Shown here in pieces: positions 1 through 8,079 of a stretch of DNA of 64,000 nucleotides; within the stretch, counting starts at the first letter, position 1, and the number at the start of each line of letters is the position of its first letter. Below the pieces are notes generated by a model. The model did no database searches and had not been told where the DNA came from. It worked only from the letters and a program-made list of their open reading frames with translations. The stretch comes from Streptomyces griseorubiginosus (GTDB lineage Bacteria; Actinomycetota; Actinomycetes; Streptomycetales; Streptomycetaceae). The translations under genes were made by a program, and so were the position numbers. The DNA lies in the NCBI RefSeq assembly GCF_001514195.1, contig NZ_KQ948740.1, positions 399,712 to 463,711 of the forward strand, read 5' to 3'.

Positions 1-171
1 ACCCGCCAGCACCCCCTGGACGAACGCCTGGACGCCCTCCTGGACCTCCTCGACTGCCCGGACTGCCCCCTGGAGGAGGCCTGCGACCTCCTGCTGCGCA
101 CCCTGCACCAGCCGGACAACTCCGACGACGTGGCCCTGCTGATCGCCCGGGTCCAAGCCCCCGAGTCCTGA
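1..171 (+). CDS. C-terminal end of a SpoIIE/PP2C-type protein phosphatase (partial)
   Basis: Only the last 56 codons lie in the window, and the 5' part is cut by the window edge. The reading frame ends at TGA 169-171. The tail contains DNSDDVALLIARV, which matches the C-terminal metal-binding strand (DDVALLVAR) of SpoIIE-family PP2C phosphatases. In Streptomyces these are often fused to PAS/GAF domains and dephosphorylate anti-anti-sigma factors. Upstream domains cannot be judged. It converges with the exporter gene that ends at 178. Confidence 0.7.
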   Translation, partial: TRQHPLDERLDALLDLLDCPDCPLEEACDLLLRTLHQPDNSDDVALLIARVQAPES

Positions 172-177
172 ACGACG

Positions 178-1425
178 TCACGGGGCCGGGGCCGACGACG
201 GCGCGGCGTCCCGCCGTGTCTCCTGCGGAGGCCTCTGGCGGCGGGGCAGCAGGAACGGCGTGGCCAGGAGGAGGAGCCCGGCGAGGGCGATGGCCTCGCG
301 GGTTCCGGTGAGGCCGGCCAGCAGGCCCCACAGGGCGGTCAGGGCCGCGGTGAGCAGCTTGCCGGTCACCGACCAGGCGGAGAGGGTGCGGACCACCCGG
401 TCCGTCGGTGTCATCTCCAGGCGGTGGGTGGCGAACACCGGGTTGAAGACGGCACACGAGGTGATCACGCCCAGCTCGATGACCATGACGAGGAGCAGAC
501 CCGCCGCACCCGGACCGACGAAGGCCAGGCCCAGCGGCCAGCAGGCGCGCAGGACTCCCGAGGTGAGCAGGACCCGGTGCCGTCCGAACCGGGTCACCAG
601 GGGGCGGGCGATCCGTGAGCCGAGCAGGCCGCCGAGGCAGGGCACCGAGAAGGCGAGGGCGTACTGCCAGGGCGCGAAGCCCAGCGGGCCGAGCATGAGG
701 ACCGTGAGCAGCGGCACCGGCACCATGATCAGGGCGTTGACCAGGACCGTGTTGAAGAACAGGGGACGCAGCACGGGACTGGCCAGGATGTACCGCCAGC
801 CCTCCAGGAGCGAACCCTTCGGCGCGCCGGTCGGGGCGGGTCGCGCCTCGCCGCCACCGATCGCGCGCAGGCCCAGTGCCGACAGCAGATAGCTGACCGC
901 GTCGGCCAGAACGGTCGTCACCGGGCCGAGCAGCCCGACGGCGGCACCGCCGAGAGGGGGGCCCACGACGATGGAGGTCCAGTTGGTGGCCTCGAAGCGC
1001 CCGTTGGCGACCAGCAGGTCCTCCGGGTCGAGCAACGACTTGAGGAAGGCTCCGGACGCGGCGGTGAAGGTGATGTCCGCCGCCGCGACGAGCACGGACA
1101 CGACCAGGAGCTGGACGTAACCGAGCACGCCCAGCGCGAAGGCGACGGGGATGCTCAGCAGGGCGGCGAACCGGGTGAGGTCCATCGCGACCATCACCGG
1201 TCTCTTGCGGCGGAACTCCACCCAGGGCCCGAGTGGTACCGCCACCGCCGCCCCCACGGCGAGGCCCGCGGCCGCCAGCAGGGACACCGCGGCCGGGCCG
1301 GCGTGCAGCACCAGGACGGCGATCATCGGGAAGGCCCCGAAGGACAGGGAGGTACCGAACGCGCTGACCGCGTAGGCCGCCCACAGCCACCCGAACCGCC
1401 GCCCCAGCGACCGCCTCCCGCCCAC
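178..1425 (-). CDS. MFS transporter
   Basis: This predicted inner-membrane major facilitator has about 12 hydrophobic segments over 415 residues, as usual for the family. A basic FRRKRPVM loop follows the second segment. A conserved stretch NPVFATHRLEMTPTDRVVR in the second half resembles MefA/macrolide-efflux-type MFS proteins, so drug or metabolite export is plausible, but the substrate is unknown. GTG at 1425 was chosen because AAGGGG lies 6 nt upstream. A TTG at 1446 would add seven residues but has no clear ribosome-binding site. It is transcribed divergently from the LysR gene and probably shares its control region. Confidence 0.85.
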   Translation of the reverse strand: MGGRRSLGRRFGWLWAAYAVSAFGTSLSFGAFPMIAVLVLHAGPAAVSLLAAAGLAVGAAVAVPLGPWVEFRRKRPVMVAMDLTRFAALLSIPVAFALGVLGYVQLLVVSVLVAAADITFTAASGAFLKSLLDPEDLLVANGRFEATNWTSIVVGPPLGGAAVGLLGPVTTVLADAVSYLLSALGLRAIGGGEARPAPTGAPKGSLLEGWRYILASPVLRPLFFNTVLVNALIMVPVPLLTVLMLGPLGFAPWQYALAFSVPCLGGLLGSRIARPLVTRFGRHRVLLTSGVLRACWPLGLAFVGPGAAGLLLVMVIELGVITSCAVFNPVFATHRLEMTPTDRVVRTLSAWSVTGKLLTAALTALWGLLAGLTGTREAIALAGLLLLATPFLLPRRQRPPQETRRDAAPSSAPAP

Positions 1426-1442
1426 GCCCCACCCCTTCGTCG

Positions 1443-1532
1443 ACAACCCCGCGTTGAACCGGCGCCATCCAACCGAGTACGGTCCCGCAGATCAAACAAC
1501 CGGCCCGGCGAACCGGCACAACCCCGGGTTGT
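1443..1532. promoter_or_regulatory. Divergent control region with a repeated inverted repeat (LysR candidate operator)
   Basis: A perfect inverted repeat ACAACCC-c-GGGTTGT lies at 1518-1532, ending 25 bp before the LysR start. A near copy, acaaccccgcgttga (13 of 15 positions identical), lies at 1443-1457, 75 bp away and just upstream of the chosen MFS start. A repeated palindrome between a LysR gene and its divergent neighbour is the classic arrangement for autoregulation plus target control. That role is inferred. Confidence 0.5.
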
Positions 1533-1557
1533 ACCGAGGGCGGCCTAGGCTGCTCGC

Positions 1558-2484
1558 ATGGATCTCGACGCCGTACGCACGTTCGTCGCCGTGGCGGACG
1601 CGGGCCGCTTCCAGGATGCCGCCGACCGGCTGGCGGTCACCCAGCAGGCCGTGTCCAAGCGGGTCGCCGCGCTGGAGAAGGACCTCGGGGCGCGGTTGTT
1701 CACCCGCACCCCGCGCGGCGCCCGGCTCACCATCGACGGCCAGGCGTTCCTGCCGCACGCCCGCGACCTGCTCCGGGCCGCGGAACGGGCGGCCGCCTCG
1801 GTCCACCCCGGCAGCCGCGCCCTGCGGGTGGACGTGATCGGCCGCCGGCTCGCCCCCGCCGAACTGCTGCGCGCCTTCCACCGCGCCCATCCCGGCGTGG
1901 AGCTCGACGTGGTCACGCTCTTCGACGCCGACGCGGCCCTGGAAGCGCTCCGGTCCGGCACGATCGACGCGTCCTTCCGTGCCGTACCCCATGCCCAGGG
2001 CCCGTCGGCCGACGGCATCGAGTCCGTGCGCGTCTACGACGAACCGGTCCAGCTGCTCACCGGCCCCGACCACGCGCTCGCGACGGCCCGCTCGGTGACA
2101 CCCGACCGGCTGGCCGGGCACCGGATCTGGATGCCCGGCCTGGTCACCGGCACCGAGTGGGGCACCTACTACGACGATCTGGCGGCCTCTTTCGGACTCA
2201 CCATCGAGGTCACCGGGCCCGACTTCGGCACCGACCCCCTCCTCGACACGATCGCCGACTCACCGGGCCTGGCCACCCTGGTCGGCGAGCTGACCCGTCT
2301 GGTCTGGCCGTCCGGCCAGGACCTGCGCCGCATCCCGGTGCACGGACCCACACCGGTCTACCCGCACTCCCTGATCTGGCGCGCCGACAACGCCCACCCG
2401 GTCCTCGACGCCCTCCGCTCCCACCTCCACCGCACCCGGCCCGACCTGCCGGACACCGGGACGTGGACCCCGAACTGGGCGTGA
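1558..2484 (+). CDS. LysR family transcriptional regulator
   Basis: The 308-residue protein has an N-terminal winged helix-turn-helix (about residues 1-62, with AVTQQAVSKRVAALEKDLGA as the recognition region). A LysR-type periplasmic-binding-like effector domain follows (about 90-295). The length is typical. The ATG follows a short leader with no strong Shine-Dalgarno sequence. Divergent orientation to the MFS gene, with a repeated palindrome between them, suggests it controls that exporter. The effector is not predictable. It converges with the methyltransferase gene, leaving only 9 bp between the two stops. Confidence 0.92.
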   Translation: MDLDAVRTFVAVADAGRFQDAADRLAVTQQAVSKRVAALEKDLGARLFTRTPRGARLTIDGQAFLPHARDLLRAAERAAASVHPGSRALRVDVIGRRLAPAELLRAFHRAHPGVELDVVTLFDADAALEALRSGTIDASFRAVPHAQGPSADGIESVRVYDEPVQLLTGPDHALATARSVTPDRLAGHRIWMPGLVTGTEWGTYYDDLAASFGLTIEVTGPDFGTDPLLDTIADSPGLATLVGELTRLVWPSGQDLRRIPVHGPTPVYPHSLIWRADNAHPVLDALRSHLHRTRPDLPDTGTWTPNWA

Positions 2485-2493
2485 CCGGCGGCG

Positions 2494-3285
2494 CTACGGC
2501 CTGGTGCCGATCACGACCTGGGCGTAGAGCTCCTCAGAGACCGCCAGGCGGGTGGCCAGGCCGCTGCGGGTGAAGGCGTCGACGGCGGCGGGGGCCTGGC
2601 GGGCGCTGGTCTCGACGAGGAGGCAGCCGGCCGGGGACAGCCAGTCCAGGGCCCCGGCGGCCACCCGGCGCAGGAGGTCCAGGCCGTCCGTGCCGCCGTC
2701 CAGGGCGACCAGCGGCTCGTGGTCACGGGCCTCGGAGGGCAGGAGGGCGACCTCCTCGGTGGGGACGTAGGGGACGTTGGCCGCCAGGATGTCGACACGG
2801 CCGCGCAGCTCGGCGGGGAGTGCCTCGAAGAGGTCACCCGTGTGGACCCGGCCGCCGGCCCCGGCGGTGTTGCGGCGGGCGCACTCCACTGCGTCCGGGT
2901 CGATGTCGGCGCAGTGCAGTTCGACCGGGCCCAGCGCGGCGGCGAGGGCCGCGCCCACGGCACCCGATCCGCAGCACAGGTCCACGACGACCGAGGCGGC
3001 CGGTGCCTCGGCGAGGGCCTGCTCGACGAGGAACTCGGTGCGTCGGCGGGGCACGAACACGCCGGGGGCCACGGAGATCCGCAGTCCGCGGAACTCCGCC
3101 CAGCCGACGACGAGTTCCAGAGGGTGCCCGGCGACCCGCCGGTCCACCATGGCGGCCAGTTCGTCAGGGGTACGGGCGGCGGCGAGGATCAGCCGGGCCT
3201 CGTCCTCGGCGAACACACAGCCGGCCGTGCGGAGTGCGGCGACGACCGAGTCGCCGGACGGGAAGCGGGGAGACAGGGAAGGCAT
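2494..3285 (-). CDS. PrmC/HemK-like N5-glutamine methyltransferase
   Basis: This 263-residue class I SAM methyltransferase has motif I as DLCCGSGAVG (102-111). The catalytic NPPY motif is replaced by NVPY (170-173), followed by VPTEEVALLPSEARDHEP, which is typical of the actinobacterial putative protein N(5)-glutamine methyltransferase group. True PrmC methylates the GGQ glutamine of release factors. The NVPY variant and the presumed separate canonical prmC elsewhere make the substrate here uncertain. The gene is apparently monocistronic. Confidence 0.82.
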   Translation of the reverse strand: MPSLSPRFPSGDSVVAALRTAGCVFAEDEARLILAAARTPDELAAMVDRRVAGHPLELVVGWAEFRGLRISVAPGVFVPRRRTEFLVEQALAEAPAASVVVDLCCGSGAVGAALAAALGPVELHCADIDPDAVECARRNTAGAGGRVHTGDLFEALPAELRGRVDILAANVPYVPTEEVALLPSEARDHEPLVALDGGTDGLDLLRRVAAGALDWLSPAGCLLVETSARQAPAAVDAFTRSGLATRLAVSEELYAQVVIGTRP

Positions 3286-3469
3286 GGGAGCCGGGGGCCT
3301 TTCGAGAGCCGAAGGGCGCTCCAGCGGTCACCTACCGGCGGTGATCCGCGCCGATGCGAGAGGGGAGCACCCGATCTGACACAGCGTTGATGGGTCTCAC
3401 CCCCTCGGTACCTCACGGCCGGGACCTCCCGCGGCCGGACGGCCACCCTACCCCAGGGCACGATGAGTT

Positions 3470-3492
3470 GTACTGTGCAACCAGTAGTACTG
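3470..3492. promoter_or_regulatory. Candidate MarR operator
   Basis: TACTG (3471-3475) and CAGTA (3482-3486) form an inverted repeat with a 6-bp spacer. GTACTG is also directly repeated at 3470 and 3487. The element ends 13 bp before the MarR start codon and just upstream of its GGGAGG ribosome-binding site, a position suited to autorepression. The assignment is inferred. Confidence 0.4.
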
Positions 3493-3505
3493 CGAGGGAG
3501 GTCCG

Positions 3506-3937
3506 ATGCGAGCAGCGGACAGGGCCGTGGAGACGATCCAGCACGAGATGACGGTGTTCGCGCGGCGGGCCCGAGCCTCGGCGAGCCGGTTGCACCCCGA
3601 GCTGTCCCTGGTGTCGTACACCCTCCTCGGACATCTGGAGGAGCGCGACGGCTGCCGTGCCACCGACCTGGCCGCCCACTACGCCCTGGACAAGTCCACC
3701 GTGAGCCGCCAGGTCACCGCGCTGGAGCGGGCCGGCCTCGTCGAGCGGCGCCCGGACCCGGCCGATCACCGGGTCCAGGTGCTGCATCTGACCGACGCGG
3801 GCCGGAGCATCCTCGGCCAGGTCACGGTGAGCCGCCGGGCCGCCGTGGGTGAGCGGCTGGCGGAGTGGTCCGAGGAGGACCTGGAGCGGTTCGCCGGGTA
3901 TCTCGTGCGGTACAACTCCTGGTCCCGTTCCGGCTGA
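3506..3937 (+). CDS. MarR family transcriptional regulator
   Basis: The 143-residue protein has a winged-helix core: VSYTLLGHLEERDGCRATDL, then a recognition helix around DKSTVSRQVTALERAGLVER and a wing RRPDPADHRVQVLHLT. The length is typical for MarR. A clear GGGAGG lies 4 nt before the ATG. The gene is divergent from the methyltransferase and convergent with the GNAT gene. No effector can be predicted. Autoregulation is suggested by the inverted repeat directly upstream. Confidence 0.92.
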   Translation: MRAADRAVETIQHEMTVFARRARASASRLHPELSLVSYTLLGHLEERDGCRATDLAAHYALDKSTVSRQVTALERAGLVERRPDPADHRVQVLHLTDAGRSILGQVTVSRRAAVGERLAEWSEEDLERFAGYLVRYNSWSRSG

Positions 3938-3954
3938 AGGACGAGCTCAGCCGG
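3930..3954. terminator. Hairpin between convergent genes
   Basis: CCGGCTGA (3930-3937) pairs perfectly with TCAGCCGG (3947-3954) across a 9-nt loop and is followed by TTTGGT. The left arm contains the MarR stop codon. It lies between two convergent genes and could work as a terminator in both directions. Confidence 0.55.
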
Positions 3955-3974
3955 TTTGGTCCGCCCCGAAAGCG

Positions 3975-4859
3975 CTACGACACCGCCTCCGGCGACCGCT
4001 CGGGCACCCGTGCGGCCAGGAAGGCGGTCCTGCGGCGGAGCCGGAAGCCGAGGGACTCGTAGAGCCGGATGGCGTTGGTGTTGCGGGCGCCGGTGTGCAG
4101 GAAGGGTGTCTCGCCGCGCTCCCGTATGCCGTGCGCCACGGCGAGGATCAGCCGGGTCGCGAGGCCCTGGCCGCGGACGGCGGGGTCGGTGCAGACCGCG
4201 CTGATCTCGGTCCAGCCCGGCGGGTGCAGCCGCTCACCCGCCATCGCGACCAGGGCGCCTTCCCTGCGGATGCCCAGGTAGGTGCCCATCTCGATGGTGC
4301 GGGGCAGGAACGGGCCCGGCTGGGTGCGGGCGATCAGGTCGAGGATCTCGGGCACGTCCGCGGGGCCCAGGCGGACCGCCTCCGGGTCGGGCGCGGCGGC
4401 GACGCCGTCGTCCACGAGCTGGACGCCCTCGACGTGGAAGGTGATCTCCCAGCCCTCCGGCACCGCTCCCGCGTACGCCGTCAGCATCACCTCCGCACCG
4501 GGACCCGCCTGGGCCGCGAGGTCGGCCCAGGCCCCGGCGTCGGGCTCGTCGGGCAGGGCCAGCCACGGCGACACGTCGACCGGGTAGCGCAGGACCCGGC
4601 CGCGCTTCTCGGCGAAGTGGGCGTGCGGACCGGTGAGGGAGGCGAGGGCGGGGTTGTCGAGGACGTGCGGGGCGCCGGTACCGGCGAGGCCGTGAAGAGC
4701 GCTGCCGTTGTCGAGCTGTGAGGCATCCCTGTCGCCGACCTGCCGGACGTCATCGCCGGCCAGGCCGTGAAGAGCGCCGCCGTCGGCCGGTGAGGCATCC
4801 CGTCCGTCGACGTGCCGGACGTAATCACCAGTGAGCACGTTCGAGGAGTCGTCGGTCAT
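3975..4859 (-). CDS. GNAT family N-acetyltransferase with a repeat-bearing N-terminus
   Basis: The C-terminal half of this 294-residue protein is an FR47-like acetyltransferase. It carries the acetyl-CoA loop VRGQGLATRLI and a terminal RNTNAIRLYESLGFRLRRR. The start codon overlaps the stop of the oxidoreductase gene (ATGA, 4856-4859), so translation is probably coupled. Residues 12-60 contain two copies of a 24/25-residue unit (VR-V--RDAS...ALHGLAG), and a third degenerate copy spans residues 61-77. The third copy reads into the normal family sequence, so the first two look like recent in-frame duplications. The substrate is unknown. Confidence 0.85.
   Translation of the reverse strand: MTDDSSNVLTGDYVRHVDGRDASPADGGALHGLAGDDVRQVGDRDASQLDNGSALHGLAGTGAPHVLDNPALASLTGPHAHFAEKRGRVLRYPVDVSPWLALPDEPDAGAWADLAAQAGPGAEVMLTAYAGAVPEGWEITFHVEGVQLVDDGVAAAPDPEAVRLGPADVPEILDLIARTQPGPFLPRTIEMGTYLGIRREGALVAMAGERLHPPGWTEISAVCTDPAVRGQGLATRLILAVAHGIRERGETPFLHTGARNTNAIRLYESLGFRLRRRTAFLAARVPERSPEAVS
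4629..4826 (-). repeat. In-frame 72/75-bp duplication inside the GNAT gene
   Basis: Unit 1 (4755-4826) and unit 2 (4680-4754) share most bases, including the block GCGCTCTTCACGGCCT. A shorter diverged third copy covers 4629-4679. Because the lengths are multiples of three, the frame is kept and the product gains about 49 residues. Confidence 0.75.
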
Positions 4860-5773
4860 CGGGCGACCTCGATCACCGTCTTGCCGCGGGCGTGGCCCTC
4901 CTCGACAGTGCGCAGCGCGTCGGCCGCCCGGTCGAGGGGAAAGGTCGCGGTGACATGCGGGTCCAGGTCACCGGCGACCACGAGCCGTGCGACCTCCTCC
5001 AGTACGGCCGCGTCACGGGCCCGGACCACGCGGGCGCCGCCCAGCCGCCGTACGTCCTCCTCCGGGGCCCCGGCGGTGATCAGCCTCGTCCGGTCGGCGA
5101 GCAACTCAGCGGCTTCGACGAGGACTTCACCGCCCACGAGGTCGTAGACGGCGTCCGGTGCGGTCGCCCGGGCCCGCTCGGCCCAGCCGGGTCCGGAGGC
5201 GACATGGACGGCGCCGAGCGCCTCGACGAACTCCTTCTTGGCCTCGCCGGCGACGCCGACGGCCTTCAGGCCGAGGGCCCGCGCGATCTGCACCGCGGCC
5301 GCGCCCACTCCCCCGCCCGCGCCCGTGACCAGCAGCGTGGCTCCCTCGGGCAGGCCTAGCTGGCGGACGCCGTCGTAGGCGGTCGCGGCGGCGACGGGCA
5401 GTGTGGCCGCGTCCGCGTGGGAGAGCCCGGTCGGCTTGTGCGCGGCGATGGCGACCGGTATCAGGGCGTACTCGGCGTAGCCGCCGGTGAGCGTGTTGCC
5501 GAAGACCTCGTCCCCGACCGCGAACCCCTCGACGTCCGCGCCGGTCTCCGCCACCACGCCGGAGACCTCGCTGCCGAACACGGCGGGGAAGACCCGCTCA
5601 CCGGTGTCGCCGGGCCGCACGTAACCGGAGCGGATCTTCCAGTCGACCGGGTTCACACCCGCCGCCCGCACCGCGACCAGGAGCTCACCGGGTCCGGGGC
5701 TCGGCCGGTCCACGTCCACGAACGCCTCGGTCTCCGGACCGCCGTACCGCGTGAAGACGTACGCCTTGGGCAT
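4856..5773 (-). CDS. NADP-dependent zinc-free alcohol dehydrogenase / quinone oxidoreductase
   Basis: This is an MDR-superfamily oxidoreductase of 305 residues. It has an N-terminal GroES-like part (GVNPVDWKIRSGY), a Rossmann motif VTGAGGGVGAAAVQIARALGL, and no zinc-binding cysteine cluster, which fits the quinone-oxidoreductase branch. ATG 5773 is preferred because GAGGAAG lies just upstream and the family sequence starts at MPKAYVFTRYGG. A longer frame from 5821 would add 16 unrelated residues. It is the first gene of a two-gene unit with the overlapping GNAT gene. Confidence 0.88.
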   Translation of the reverse strand: MPKAYVFTRYGGPETEAFVDVDRPSPGPGELLVAVRAAGVNPVDWKIRSGYVRPGDTGERVFPAVFGSEVSGVVAETGADVEGFAVGDEVFGNTLTGGYAEYALIPVAIAAHKPTGLSHADAATLPVAAATAYDGVRQLGLPEGATLLVTGAGGGVGAAAVQIARALGLKAVGVAGEAKKEFVEALGAVHVASGPGWAERARATAPDAVYDLVGGEVLVEAAELLADRTRLITAGAPEEDVRRLGGARVVRARDAAVLEEVARLVVAGDLDPHVTATFPLDRAADALRTVEEGHARGKTVIEVAR

Positions 5774-5942
5774 CTGCTTCCTCACTCTCCTCGTGCTGTC
5801 ACCGGGGCAGCGACCCGGCACTCCAGCGCCAAGGAGCGGCGCGCGGCGGCTATTCCCGCAGCCGCGCGCTGTTCATACGGCCGCAATGATCGGGGCACTG
5901 ACCTGGGCCGGAGCACCAGGGACGAGAGCGTACGGTGGGTGC

Positions 5943-6548
5943 ATGAACGTCACCCGAGGCTTCACGGGACGCCCCCGTGTCCACAACCCCGGACTGCCAC
6001 CGGGCCAGTACGACGCGGGCGACGACTGGCCCGTGCTCTCCGCCGAGGTCACCCCGGACCTGTCGCCGGCCGACTGGACGTTCCGGGTCGACGGGCTGGT
6101 CGAACAGTCCCGCACCTGGGACTGGGACGAGGCGCACGAACTGCCGTCGTCGGCCTACGAGGGTGACATCCACTGTGTGACGAGCTGGTCGAAGTTCGGT
6201 GTGCGGTTCGCGGGGGTCTCGCTGGACGCGTTCCTGGCCGAGGCGCGGCCCCTTGCGTCGGCCACTCATGCCGTCGCCTACGCGCACACCGGGTACACCA
6301 CGAACCTGCCGCTCGCGGACCTGACCGGCGGGCGGGCCTGGATCGTGTGGGAGTACGACGGCGAGCCGCTGCCCGCCGAGCACGGCGGCCCGGCGCGGCT
6401 GCTGGTGCCGCACCTGTACTTCTGGAAGAGCGCCAAGTGGGTCGCGGGCCTGACCCTGCTCGACCACGACGAACCCGGTTTCTGGGAGCAGAACGGCTAT
6501 CACGCGCGGGGCAACCCGTGGGAGGAGCAGAGGTACGCCGGTGACTGA
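5943..6548 (+). CDS. Sulfite oxidase-like molybdopterin-dependent oxidoreductase
   Basis: The 201-residue protein belongs to the single-domain sulfite-oxidase/YedY fold group. The predicted molybdenum-ligating cysteine is Cys78 in GDIHCVTSWSKFGVRF. It continues with the conserved PLADLTGG, PHLYFWKSAKWV and FWEQNGYH segments. No signal peptide is present, so it is probably cytoplasmic, unlike periplasmic MsrP. ATG 5943 begins the conserved part (MNVTRGF). The next gene, a flavin reductase, overlaps it by 8 bp and is the likely electron partner. The substrate is unknown. Confidence 0.87.
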   Translation: MNVTRGFTGRPRVHNPGLPPGQYDAGDDWPVLSAEVTPDLSPADWTFRVDGLVEQSRTWDWDEAHELPSSAYEGDIHCVTSWSKFGVRFAGVSLDAFLAEARPLASATHAVAYAHTGYTTNLPLADLTGGRAWIVWEYDGEPLPAEHGGPARLLVPHLYFWKSAKWVAGLTLLDHDEPGFWEQNGYHARGNPWEEQRYAGD

Positions 6549-7296
6549 GACCTTCGTGCCCGCGACACGGTTCGCCGTGCCCGGGCGGATCGCCGTCAGC
6601 AACCGGTCCGCCGCGCTGTGGCAGACCGCCACCCTCACCGAGATCCGCCGGGAGACGCCGTACGCGTCCACGTTCCGCTTCGCGGTGCCCGACTGGCAGG
6701 GGCATCTGCCGGGCCAGCATCTGATGCTGCGGCTCACCGCCCAGGACGGCTACACGGCCCAGCGGCACTACTCGATCGCGTCCCCGCCCGAGGACACCGG
6801 CCACATCGAGCTGACCCTGGACCACGTCGAGGGCGGTGAGGTGTCCGGCTGGTTCCACACGGAGGCCGCGCCCGGTGACGAGGTCGAGGTGCGGGGGCCG
6901 CTGAGCGGTTTCTTCGCCTGGCCCGGTGATCGGCCCGCGCTGCTGATCGGGGCCGGGTCCGGGGTCGTACCGCTGATGTCGATGGTGCGGCACCACCGGG
7001 CGCGCGGACTGTCCGTGCCGTTGCGGCTGCTGGTGTCGGCGCGGGGGCCGGAGGAGCTCATCTACGCCCGCGAGTTCGGCGCCGAGACCACGACCGTGTT
7101 CACGCGGAGCGCCCCTGCGGGGGTGCCGGTCGGACGTATGACGGCCGCACATGTGGCGGCACTCCTGGCCGAACAGCCTGATGATGGGTGGGAGGCCTAT
7201 GTGTGTGGATCCAACGCGTTCGCCGAGCACGCCTCGCGGCTTCTGTTGACGGCGGGGCAGCCGGTGGACCGTATCCGGATCGAGCGGTTCGGCTGA
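6541..7296 (+). CDS. Ferredoxin reductase-type flavin oxidoreductase
   Basis: The 251-residue protein has the FNR fold. The FAD-binding beta-barrel carries RHYSIASPPE, and the NAD(P)-binding half carries LIGAGSGVVPLMSMVRHH and ends with YVCGSNAF. It stops without the [2Fe-2S] domain found in many relatives. GTG 6541 lies inside the end of the molybdopterin oxidoreductase gene, so the two are almost certainly co-translated. The simplest model is that it passes electrons between NAD(P)H and that enzyme. Confidence 0.87.
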   Translation: MTETFVPATRFAVPGRIAVSNRSAALWQTATLTEIRRETPYASTFRFAVPDWQGHLPGQHLMLRLTAQDGYTAQRHYSIASPPEDTGHIELTLDHVEGGEVSGWFHTEAAPGDEVEVRGPLSGFFAWPGDRPALLIGAGSGVVPLMSMVRHHRARGLSVPLRLLVSARGPEELIYAREFGAETTTVFTRSAPAGVPVGRMTAAHVAALLAEQPDDGWEAYVCGSNAFAEHASRLLLTAGQPVDRIRIERFG

Positions 7297-7414
7297 CAGG
7301 AGACGCGTGTGTGCACTCCCTGTGCAGGTGCGCTCCCCCACAAGTGAACGACGCCGGTTGAGGGGTACTACATCTTTGTGACCACTCACAGGCGTGCGTG
7401 GTGCGGAGGTCGAC

Positions 7415-7996
7415 ATGCGAACCCGGGTGCGCGGCTGGCGCTGGCGGCGCAATCCGCTCAGGCGTCGGTCCGACGTCGTCGAGGCGTGGACGGTACTGGC
7501 CGTCGCGGTGCTGTTGCTGCTGGCGGCCCCGCTGGCGGGCGCGGTCGTGGGCTGGTGGGCCCATGGCGACGCACAGGCGGTGGCCGACGAGCAGCGCGCG
7601 GACCGACATCGGGTGCGCGCCGAGGTGACCGGCCAGGTGCCGGACTCGCCGCCCACGGTCCAGGGCGGGCGCGAGCGCTCGTACCGGGTGGCGGTGCGCT
7701 GGACGGAGGCCGGGGCGACGAGGACGGCCATCGCGCGGGTCCCGGCCGGTACGGACCGGGGCGACACGGTCGACGTGTGGTTCGACTCCCGCGGCCGGAG
7801 CGTGGCCCCGCCGCCCGACGGGACCGCGATCTGGCAGCACACCCTGACGATGGGTGCCTGCGGGGCGGGCGGCGCGATCGCCGTGATCCTGCTCGGCCAC
7901 TCCGTCGTCCGGGCCGCCGCCCACCGCCACCGGCTCTCCGAGTGGGAACGCGACTGGGCCCTCACCGAGCCCCAGTGGACCCGCCGCCGGGCCTGA
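7415..7996 (+). CDS. Rv1733c-like membrane protein
   Basis: The protein has 193 residues. A basic N-terminus (WRWRRNPLRRRSDVVEAW) is followed by a membrane helix (about 30-52). A soluble central domain contains a YRVAVRW segment, and a second helix lies near 145-168. This layout matches the actinobacterial Rv1733c family of unknown function. ATG 7415 is preferred because GGAGG lies 6 nt upstream, and it removes seven residues from the longest frame. The gene stands alone between the oxidoreductase pair and the esterase. Confidence 0.75.
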   Translation: MRTRVRGWRWRRNPLRRRSDVVEAWTVLAVAVLLLLAAPLAGAVVGWWAHGDAQAVADEQRADRHRVRAEVTGQVPDSPPTVQGGRERSYRVAVRWTEAGATRTAIARVPAGTDRGDTVDVWFDSRGRSVAPPPDGTAIWQHTLTMGACGAGGAIAVILLGHSVVRAAAHRHRLSEWERDWALTEPQWTRRRA

Positions 7997-8079
7997 ACTC
8001 GTACCTGGCCTGGCGATTCGTCCGACCGCCCACGTACGGTGTGATCATCCCGCACGTCCCTTCGCAAAGGCGGTCCTGC

